A DNA stretch of 7,788 nt from DATAEU01 sp046735355 (lineage in GTDB: Bacteria > Actinomycetota > UBA4738 > HRBIN12). A program made the translations under genes and the position numbers. This document shows, piece after piece, positions 1-4,839 of this stretch (position 1 is its first letter; every line of letters begins with the position of its first letter). The notes under the pieces are model-generated. The model did not search any database. It was not told where the DNA came from and saw nothing but the letters and a program-made list of their open reading frames with translations. The DNA lies in NCBI GenBank assembly GCA_046735355.1, contig JBKPTC010000092.1, forward strand, positions 1 through 7,788. Reading direction: 5' to 3'.

Positions 1-111
1 GCATCAACTTCCGGCGATCAGCCCCCGGCTCGCGGCGGTGGCGGACCGCAGACGAAGGCGGAGACTTCGGCCGCCCCGATGGACTCAGCCGAGCGATCGG
101 AGGACCGCTAG
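1..111 (+). CDS. C-terminal tail of an upstream protein (partial, function not visible)
   Basis: Frame 1 is open from the first base to a TAG at 109-111, giving about 36 residues rich in Gly, Pro, Ser, Ala and charged residues, with no recognisable motif. It looks like a disordered C-terminal tail. The TAG directly abuts the ATG of trkA, and the trkA Shine-Dalgarno (GGAGG, 99-103) lies inside this tail, which is typical of translationally coupled operon genes. By context the missing body could be another Trk/K+ uptake component, since tandem trkA genes are common in Chloroflexota and Actinomycetota, but nothing in the visible residues proves that. A second frame is also open here, so the assignment rests mainly on the abutting stop and start. 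Confidence 0.55.
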   Translation, partial: ASTSGDQPPARGGGGPQTKAETSAAPMDSAERSEDR

Positions 112-792
112 ATGTTCGTGCTGGTCATCGGCGGTGGGAAGGTCGGCTACTACCTGACGAAGGAGTTGATCGAGTCCGGCCACGAGGTCGTGCTCATGGA
201 AAAGGATCGCGTGCGGGCCGACCAGATCGCCGACGAGATCGGCTCAATCGTCATCGCCCACGACGGCTGCGAGGGCAAGTACCTCGCCGAGGCCGGCGCC
301 AATCGGGCCGATATCGTCGCCGCCGTGACCGGCGACGACGAGGACAACCTCGTCATCTGCCAGATGGCCAAGCACCACTTCGACGTGCCGCGAACGATCG
401 CGCGCGTGAACAACCCGAAGAACGAGGCGCTGTTCAAGCACCTCGGCGTTGACGAGCTGATCAGCCCGACTCGGATGATCCTCGGCTCGATCGAGCAGGA
501 CATCCCGGTCCACGAGCTACTGCACCTGGCGGCACTCGGCGAGGGCGAGCTCGAGATCATCGAGGCGCACCTGCAGGCGGGCTCACCGGCGGTGGGACGC
601 GCCCCGAAGGACCTCACGATCCCGGACGGCTGCTCGCTGTTCGCGGTCGTCCGCGACGGAGTGGCGACTCCCCTGCGAACCGACACGGTGCTCCGCGAGG
701 GGGACAAGGTGATCGCCATCGGCCGCACGGAGTGCGAGCAGCTCCTCCACGAGCAGCTCATCGGCGACGTGGAGCCCGCCCAAGCGGGATAG
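112..792 (+). CDS. trkA: TrkA-family potassium uptake regulator (RCK_N + RCK_C)
   Basis: The 226-residue product is a cytoplasmic regulatory subunit that binds nucleotide (NAD(H) and/or adenine nucleotides) and gates a membrane K+ channel/transporter of the TrkH/KtrB type. The Rossmann fold opens with the G-x-G-x-x-G loop at residues 7-12 (GGGKVG). An acidic residue ends the second strand (E30 in VVLMEKD), as expected for ribose binding. RCK_N spans about residues 1-125. An RCK_C ligand-binding domain covers about 140-220, with the usual PxxxxxGxxxxDL-like entry at about 175-190. There is one RCK pair only, about half the length of E. coli TrkA, so it is the short Ktr/Trk type that assembles as an octameric ring. 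The start is well supported: GGAGG at 99-103, 8 nt before ATG 112. No membrane segment is present, and the partner transporter lies outside the window. A role in osmotic or K+ homeostasis follows from the family. Confidence 0.93.
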   Translation: MFVLVIGGGKVGYYLTKELIESGHEVVLMEKDRVRADQIADEIGSIVIAHDGCEGKYLAEAGANRADIVAAVTGDDEDNLVICQMAKHHFDVPRTIARVNNPKNEALFKHLGVDELISPTRMILGSIEQDIPVHELLHLAALGEGELEIIEAHLQAGSPAVGRAPKDLTIPDGCSLFAVVRDGVATPLRTDTVLREGDKVIAIGRTECEQLLHEQLIGDVEPAQAG

Positions 793-797
793 CCGCG

Positions 798-830
798 GCG
801 GCGGCGATCCGCGAGCGCCGGCGCCGCCGC
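798..830 (+). repeat. GC-only inverted repeat just after trkA
   Basis: GCGGCGGCG at 798-806 is perfectly complementary to CGCCGCCGC at 822-830, enclosing a 15-nt loop that itself contains the palindrome GCGCCGGCGC. It begins 6 nt after the trkA stop. No T-run follows, so it is better seen as a 3'-end stabilising or pausing hairpin than as an intrinsic terminator. GCG-repeat DNA pairs easily by chance, so functional confidence is low. Confidence 0.35.
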
Positions 831-882
831 TGCGCGAGATCACCACCTGAGCACAAGGCCGAAACGGGCCTGCACGTCCGCT

Positions 883-913
883 CGGCGGAAGACCGTCGCG
901 GTCGGCCGATTTT
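883..913 (+). terminator. Possible rho-independent terminator between trkA and hsp20
   Basis: A perfect stem GACCG (891-895) / CGGTC (899-903) with a 3-nt TCG loop is extended, after a small internal loop, by CGGC (883-886) / GCCG (905-908). It is followed by ATTTT (909-913). A T-run is rare in this GC-rich sequence. Its position, 90 nt after trkA and 33 nt before the hsp20 -35 box, is where the trk transcript should end. The T-tract is short and the stem is interrupted, so this is a candidate only. Confidence 0.4.
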
Positions 914-936
914 GCCGCTGGGCATCACCGCGACAC

Positions 937-966
937 CCCTGACTCTTGACAACGCCATTGTCAGGG
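937..966 (+). promoter_or_regulatory. HAIR-like operator (predicted HspR binding site)
   Basis: CTTGACA (945-951), a 7-nt spacer, then TGTCAGG (959-965) form an inverted repeat with one mismatch. The 7-N7-7 geometry is that of the HspR-associated inverted repeat (known consensus CTTGAGT-N7-ACTCAAG); the CTTGA and TCA-G cores match, while the inner bases differ. The right arm can also pair with an outer arm: CCCTGAC (937-943) and GTCAGGG (960-966) are a perfect 7-bp inverted repeat with 16 nt between, so three half-sites are present. The site covers the -35 box, which suits a repressor, and an hspR gene lies two genes' start distance downstream. Binding is inferred. Confidence 0.72.
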
Positions 967-975
967 TTCTAGCAT
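946..975 (+). promoter_or_regulatory. Sigma-70-type promoter for the hsp20-hspR cluster
   Basis: A perfect -35 hexamer TTGACA (946-951), an 18-nt spacer and a -10-like TAGCAT (970-975) point towards hsp20. Transcription would start near 982, leaving a leader of about 57 nt before the hsp20 ATG. The -35 hexamer is part of the left arm of the HAIR-like repeat, so repressor and RNA polymerase should exclude one another. The -10 match is partial (TAxxAT), which leaves the exact start open. Confidence 0.62.
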
Positions 976-983
976 CCGTGTGT

Positions 984-1028
984 GTCCGCCACAGGCGCGG
1001 ACGAGATGTAACCATCGCAGCATGGAGG
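984..1028 (+). promoter_or_regulatory. Structured 5' leader of hsp20 (two small hairpins)
   Basis: GTCCGC (984-989) and GCGGAC (997-1002) form a perfect 6-bp stem with a 7-nt loop. A second, weak hairpin pairs CCAT (1012-1015) with ATGG (1022-1025). Its right arm includes the first two G of the GGAGG Shine-Dalgarno (1024-1028). Partial masking of a ribosome site resembles the logic of RNA thermometers known upstream of small heat-shock genes, but the second stem is only 4 bp and matches neither the ROSE nor the fourU type. Function is speculative. Confidence 0.22.
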
Positions 1029-1038
1029 TGTCGTGATC

Positions 1039-1668
1039 ATGACGATCCAGCGCCGTCCTTCGCCCTTCGGCGAGCTGCTTTCGCTCCGCCAGGCGATGGA
1101 TCGGTTGTTCGAGGACAGTTTCGTTCGGCCGGGTAATTGGGGCTTCGGGCAGACCGAAGGCTCGCCCCTTCCGCTCGACGTTTCAACCACCAATGACGAG
1201 CTCGTGATCCAGGCCGCGCTCCCCGGCGTCAAGCCGGAGGAAGTCGACATCACGGTCGAGGACGGGACGGTCACGATTCGCGGCGAGACGCGGACCGAGC
1301 GCACCGAGGGCGAGGGCGATTTCCTCGTCCGCGAGATCCGGCGCGGCGCGTTCAGCCGCTCCGTGAGCCTGCCGACCGGGCTCGAGCCAGACAAGGCAAC
1401 GGCCACGTTCGATAACGGGATGCTGACGCTTCGCGTGCCGAAGGCCGAGCAGGTCAAGCCTCGCCAGATCCGGATCAGCCCCACGCTCGAAGGCCAGGCG
1501 AACGGCCAGCAGCAGCTGAGCACGCGCGGCCAGAGCGGCCAGAGCAGCCAGACGGCCGGCGAGACCAGCCAGACGGCCGGCCAGACCAGCCAGACCACGC
1601 AGACCAATGGACGCGGCGAGACGGACGGCACGAAGGCCGAATCCCGGCGCGAGACCCAGCGGGTCTGA
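1039..1668 (+). CDS. hsp20: Small heat-shock protein, Hsp20/alpha-crystallin family
   Basis: This is an ATP-independent holdase that binds unfolding proteins in the cytoplasm and keeps them refoldable. ATG 1039 is chosen because GGAGG (1024-1028) sits 10 nt upstream; the in-frame GTG at 1033 would be too close. The protein has 209 residues. The N-terminal arm (1-43) carries the usual LRxxMDRLF helix. The alpha-crystallin domain runs from about 44 to 138, with LPGVxxEEVDI and the family signature around D125-N126-G127-M128-L129. The I-R-I motif at 144-146 is the C-terminal I/V-x-I/V oligomer anchor. What follows is unusual: a tail of about 60 residues rich in Gln, Ser, Thr and Gly, with SQTAG(E/Q)T repeats (170-189). 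Most bacterial Hsp20 proteins end within about 10-15 residues of the IxI motif. The gene is first behind the HAIR-like promoter and stops 4 nt before hspR. Confidence 0.95.
   Translation: MTIQRRPSPFGELLSLRQAMDRLFEDSFVRPGNWGFGQTEGSPLPLDVSTTNDELVIQAALPGVKPEEVDITVEDGTVTIRGETRTERTEGEGDFLVREIRRGAFSRSVSLPTGLEPDKATATFDNGMLTLRVPKAEQVKPRQIRISPTLEGQANGQQQLSTRGQSGQSSQTAGETSQTAGQTSQTTQTNGRGETDGTKAESRRETQRV
1546..1605 (+). repeat. 21-bp in-frame tandem repeat in the hsp20 tail
   Basis: Two 21-bp units (1546-1566 and 1567-1587) differ at one base and encode SQTAGET and SQTAGQT. A diverged partial unit, 1588-1605, encodes SQTTQT. Because 21 is a multiple of 3, changes in copy number would lengthen or shorten the disordered tail without shifting frame. 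Shorter CAG-AGC-rich runs just upstream (about 1528-1545, QSGQS) have the same composition and suggest repeat-driven growth of the tail. Confidence 0.8.
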
Positions 1669-1672
1669 TCGA

Positions 1673-2020
1673 ATGGCGTATCGCCGGCCAGGCCAGGACC
1701 CCACGCGACCCGTCTACGTGATCAGCGTGGCGGCCAGCATCGTCAGTGTCCATCCGCGCACGTTGCGGATCTACGAGGATGAGGGTCTGGTCTGTCCGGC
1801 TCGTACGCCGTCGAATATCAGGCTCTATAGCGAAAACGACATTCGACGGGTCCTGTGGATCCGTCACCTGACCCAGAACCTCGGCGTCAACCTCGCCGGA
1901 GTGAGGATTCTGTTCGAGCTGGAGGAACGGCTCGGAACCCGGATCCTCGAACGGCTGTACGACGAAGGCGTCAACCGTGCCGAGGTCGCCGCGGCGTCCG
2001 AAACAGGCAAGGCCGGCTGA
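1673..2020 (+). CDS. hspR: HspR-type MerR-family heat-shock repressor
   Basis: The 115-residue product is a DNA-binding repressor of chaperone genes. In the actinobacterial model, DnaK acts as its co-repressor, so free chaperone is sensed. PVYVISVAA at residues 13-21 is the hallmark HspR opening. A MerR winged helix-turn-helix follows (about 14-34, with HPRTLRIYE), then the wing and the MerR signature around N48-I57 (IRLYSENDI). The segment LGVNLAGVRILFELEERL (about 70-87) leads into the dimerising helix. It is shorter than Streptomyces HspR (about 150 residues), lacking the long C-terminal coil and tail. ATG 1673 is chosen because homology begins a few residues in and it lies 4 nt after the hsp20 stop. 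No good Shine-Dalgarno precedes it, so translation probably depends on coupling to hsp20. The start at 1607 would overlap the hsp20 tail and adds no family sequence. The likely target is the repeat at 937-966, giving autoregulation. Confidence 0.88.
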   Translation: MAYRRPGQDPTRPVYVISVAASIVSVHPRTLRIYEDEGLVCPARTPSNIRLYSENDIRRVLWIRHLTQNLGVNLAGVRILFELEERLGTRILERLYDEGVNRAEVAAASETGKAG

Positions 2021-2068
2021 TGCCGACACCAACCGAAGTCCGACCCACACCACCACTACCAGGCGTTC

Positions 2069-2095
2069 GCTCCGCGGCCGCGACCGCCGCGGAGC
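2069..2095 (+). repeat. Perfect 10-bp stem-loop between hspR and lon
   Basis: GCTCCGCGGC (2069-2078) and GCCGCGGAGC (2086-2095) pair without mismatch around a 7-nt loop, in the 130-nt gap between hspR and lon. No T-run follows (CACCGCACT comes next), so full intrinsic termination is unlikely. It could be an mRNA stabiliser or processing site, or a partial attenuator setting the level of lon relative to hsp20-hspR. I see no convincing promoter in the rest of the gap and no second HAIR-like repeat. Confidence 0.6.
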
Positions 2096-2140
2096 ACCGC
2101 ACTCCCCGCTCTCATCGCGCACGACGCACGAATTCGATTT

Positions 2141-2145
2141 AGGAG
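2141..2145 (+). promoter_or_regulatory. lon: Ribosome binding site fixing the lon start
   Basis: AGGAG lies 5 nt before ATG 2151. The reading frame stays open upstream to a GTG at 1977, inside hspR, so this site decides the start. The 58 extra residues of the longer frame resemble no Lon sequence and run through the 10-bp stem-loop. Recognisable Lon N-terminal sequence begins about 20 residues after ATG 2151. Confidence 0.85.
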
Positions 2146-2150
2146 ATTCG

Positions 2151-4649
2151 ATGGCCAAGCGACCGTCAACCCCGGCCGAGGAGCAGCAGTCCACGGTCAC
2201 CACGCGTGAGCTGCCGCTCGTCGCCCTTCGGGAGACGGTCATCTTTCCCGAGATGATCGTCCCGCTCCAGGTAGGCCGCGAGAAGAGCGTCAACGCGCTC
2301 AACGCCGCGGTCGCCGAGGGCGGCCCCATTGCGCTCGTCACTCAGCGCACCGCCGAACAGGAAGACATCAACAAGCCCGACGAGCTGTACACGGTAGGGA
2401 CGCTCGCCAAGATCGCCCAGGTCGTGCAGCTGCCAGACGGCACGGTCCGCGCGATCGTCCAGGGTCAGGGCCGGCTTCGGCTGCACGAGTTCGTGCAGAC
2501 CACGCCGTATCTCCGCGCCCGCATCGAGGAAGTCGCCGACGCGAGCCCCAAGGACCTCGAGGTCCAGGCGCTCATGCGGACGGTCCAGGCACAGATCGAG
2601 CAGTACGTCGCGAACGGCGCGCCGGTCCCGCCCGAGGCGGCCGTCGCGGCGCGCAACATCACCGAACCGGGGCTGCTGGCCGACATGGTCGCCTATAGCC
2701 CCGACATGACCACCGAGCAGCGCCAGGAGCTGCTCGAGACGATCGACGTCGTCGAGCGGCTGAAGCTCGTCTCGAACTTCCTCGCCCGGCAGGTCGAGAT
2801 CCTCGAGCTCAAGGGGAAGATCCAGTCCGAGGTCAAGTCCGAGATGGACAAGACCCAGCGGGAATACATCCTTCGCGAGCAGCTGAAGGCCATCCAGCGT
2901 GAGCTCGGCGAGGACGACCCGCAGCAGGCCGAGGTCAACGAGCTGCGCGACAAGGTCGAGGCCGCGGGCATGCCCGAGGAGATCAAGACCCGGGCCCTCA
3001 AGGAAATCGACCGGATGAGCCGAATCCCATCGGCATCGCCCGAGGTAGGCGTCATCCGGACCTACGTCGACTGGCTCGTCGGGCTGCCGTGGAACGTCTC
3101 CACGGCGGATCAGCTCGACATCCGCGAGGCCGCTCGAATCCTCGAGGAGGACCACTACGGTCTCGACAAGGTCAAGGAGCGAATTCTCGAGTACCTCGCG
3201 GTCCGGACGCTGGCGGACACGATCCGCAGCCCGATCCTCGCCCTCGTCGGCCCACCCGGCGTCGGCAAGACCTCGCTGGGCAAGAGCATCGCCAAGGCCA
3301 TGGGCCGCAAGTTCGTCCGGATGAGCCTCGGCGGCATCCACGACGAGGCGGAGATCCGTGGCCATCGGCGTACGTACATCGGCGCGTTGCCGGGCCGAAT
3401 CATCCAGAACGTCAAGACGGCGGGCACGAACAACCCGGTGTTCATGCTCGACGAGATCGACAAGATCGGGATGGACTTCCGCGGCGACCCGTCGTCGGCG
3501 CTGCTCGAGGTGCTCGACCCGGAACAGAACAACTCGTTCCAGGACAACTACCTCGAGGTGCCGTTCGACCTGTCGAAGGTGCTGTTCATCGCCACGGGCA
3601 ACCTGATCGATCCCATCCCGGCCGCGCTACGCGACCGGATGGAGATCGTCCAGCTGCCCGGCTACACCCAGCAGGAGAAGATCGAGATCGGCAAGCGGTT
3701 CCTCATCCCCAAGCAGATGGAGAACCACGGCCTGACGCCCAAGCACATCGTCATCACCGACGAGGCGATGACCGAGCTCGTGCAGGCGTACACGAAGGAA
3801 GCCGGGGTTCGGAACCTCGAGCGTGAGATCGCGAACATCATGCGCAAGGTCGCCAGGACCGTGGCCGAGGGACGCAAGCGCAAGACGACGGTCGATCGCA
3901 AGAAGCTGGTCGAGTTCCTCGGCCCGCCTCGCTGGGAGTACGGCGAGCTCGAGCCCGAGGATCAGACGGGCGCGGCGACCGGACTCGTCGTCACTGAAGT
4001 CGGCGGCGACGTCGTTGCCGTCGAGGTCACGAGGATGGAAGGCCGCGAGGACTTCATCCTGACGGGCCAGCTGGGCGACGTGATGAAGGAATCCGCTCGT
4101 GCGGGTCTGTCGTGGATCCGCGCCAACGCAGCCACCCTCGGCATCCCGCGCGAGACGTTCGAGAAGAACACGCTGCACATCCACGTGCCGGCCGGCGCCA
4201 TCCCGAAGGACGGCCCATCGGCGGGCATCACGATGGTCACGGCGATGGTCAGCGCGCTGACCGGGATCCCGGTCCGCAAGGACGTCGCCATGACGGGTGA
4301 GATCACGCTGCGTGGCCGTGTCCTGCCGATCGGCGGCCTGAAGAGCAAGATCCTCGCCGCGCACCTGTCGGGTGCGGGGACGGTGATCCTGCCGAAGAAG
4401 AACGAGAAGGACCTGCGCGACATCCCGGAAGAGATTCGGAAGCAGATCAAGCTCGTTCTGGTCGACTCGATGGAGCAGGTGCTGGAAGCGGCATTGCGGC
4501 GAAAGCCGCGGCCGCTCCACGCCGAACCGCCCAAGATCGTCGATGGCGACAAGCCGCTCGACAAGGAGCCCGAAGGCGAGTCGCGCGTCCGCCGAACGAC
4601 GTTCCCGCCGGCGGAGCAACCGCCCGTCGTCGTCAAGCAGCGGAATTAG
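2151..4649 (+). CDS. lon: ATP-dependent protease Lon (LonA, S16 family)
   Basis: This cytoplasmic hexameric AAA+ serine protease degrades misfolded and short-lived regulatory proteins. The 832-residue product has the complete LonA layout. The N-terminal substrate-recognition domain spans about 18-225 (LPLVALRETVIFP), followed by a helical linker to about 320. The AAA+ module has Walker A GPPGVGKT at 367-374 (K373), Walker B with D434-E435 in FMLDEID, and the GGxxDEAExRGHRRTYxGxxPG segment right after Walker A. The C-terminal protease domain holds the catalytic dyad S690 (in KDGPSAG) and K733 (second Lys of GGLKSK), spaced 43 residues apart as in E. coli (S679/K722). After residue 782 a charged, Pro-rich tail of about 50 residues is added; E. 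coli Lon ends sooner after this point. lon belongs to the HspR/HAIR regulon in Streptomyces, which fits hspR being next door. Whether it is read only from the hsp20 promoter is not shown. Confidence 0.97.
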   Translation: MAKRPSTPAEEQQSTVTTRELPLVALRETVIFPEMIVPLQVGREKSVNALNAAVAEGGPIALVTQRTAEQEDINKPDELYTVGTLAKIAQVVQLPDGTVRAIVQGQGRLRLHEFVQTTPYLRARIEEVADASPKDLEVQALMRTVQAQIEQYVANGAPVPPEAAVAARNITEPGLLADMVAYSPDMTTEQRQELLETIDVVERLKLVSNFLARQVEILELKGKIQSEVKSEMDKTQREYILREQLKAIQRELGEDDPQQAEVNELRDKVEAAGMPEEIKTRALKEIDRMSRIPSASPEVGVIRTYVDWLVGLPWNVSTADQLDIREAARILEEDHYGLDKVKERILEYLAVRTLADTIRSPILALVGPPGVGKTSLGKSIAKAMGRKFVRMSLGGIHDEAEIRGHRRTYIGALPGRIIQNVKTAGTNNPVFMLDEIDKIGMDFRGDPSSALLEVLDPEQNNSFQDNYLEVPFDLSKVLFIATGNLIDPIPAALRDRMEIVQLPGYTQQEKIEIGKRFLIPKQMENHGLTPKHIVITDEAMTELVQAYTKEAGVRNLEREIANIMRKVARTVAEGRKRKTTVDRKKLVEFLGPPRWEYGELEPEDQTGAATGLVVTEVGGDVVAVEVTRMEGREDFILTGQLGDVMKESARAGLSWIRANAATLGIPRETFEKNTLHIHVPAGAIPKDGPSAGITMVTAMVSALTGIPVRKDVAMTGEITLRGRVLPIGGLKSKILAAHLSGAGTVILPKKNEKDLRDIPEEIRKQIKLVLVDSMEQVLEAALRRKPRPLHAEPPKIVDGDKPLDKEPEGESRVRRTTFPPAEQPPVVVKQRN

Positions 4650-4839
4650 CGGTCGCCACCGGAACAGGCCGATGCGTCCGTTGTCAGCTGCGCCCCTCGC
4701 TCACGCACAAGCCCTCGGGCGGATGGCTCGCACAGCGTCGCCTCGGACCTCGGGGGGCAGTGCGCTCGCTCGGGTGCTCGCTGGCGCGTTCGCCTCGGCC
4801 GTCCGGGTGGCGAGACCTGAGTTCGGTCGATAGCGACCC
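4650..4839 (+). other. 190-nt gap between lon and the J-protein gene
   Basis: No supported gene, HAIR-like repeat or strong promoter is seen here. TTGTCA at 4681-4686 has no fitting -10 box 16-19 nt downstream. A frame starting at 4672 stays open to 4833 (about 53 Ala/Arg/Ser-rich residues) but continues a shadow frame of lon and looks like compositional noise. A small perfect hairpin, GGTCG (4825-4829) / CGACC (4834-4838) with loop ATAG, ends one base before the ATG at 4840. It takes the place where a Shine-Dalgarno should be. The gap is GC-rich with CTCGCT-like repeats near 4765-4785. Confidence 0.5.

Noticed and set aside
856..871. AGGCC / GGCCT hairpin in the trkA-hsp20 gap
   Set aside because: Only 5 bp with a 6-nt loop and no T-run. 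Such pairings are frequent by chance in GC-rich DNA.
732..1136. Open + strand frame of 134 codons covering the trkA-hsp20 gap
   Set aside because: It begins inside trkA, runs through the terminator-like stem, the promoter and the hsp20 start, and has Arg/Ala-rich noise composition.
1607..1672. Upstream in-frame start of hspR at ATG 1607
   Set aside because: It overlaps the hsp20 tail by 62 nt and adds Arg-rich residues outside the HspR family pattern. ATG 1673 fits the family length and the 4-nt gene spacing.
1977..2150. Extended lon start at GTG 1977
   Set aside because: It would overlap hspR and add 58 residues that resemble no Lon. ATG 2151 has AGGAG at good spacing and begins next to the conserved N domain.
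2166..3365. Long - strand frame (399 codons) opposite lon
   Set aside because: It is a mirror of the lon reading frame, Leu/Asp/Arg-biased, with no motif and no ribosome site; the + strand encodes an intact Lon.
4681..4687. TTGTCAG resembling the right half-site of the HAIR-like operator, also readable as a -35 box
   Set aside because: No complementary half-site is found 7 nt upstream (4668-4674) and no -10-like hexamer at proper spacing downstream, so it is probably chance.
4672..4833. Small possible gene (about 53 residues) in the lon-cbpA gap
   Set aside because: No ribosome site, Ala/Arg/Ser-rich composition, and the same frame continues upstream as a shadow of lon. It ends inside the hairpin before cbpA.
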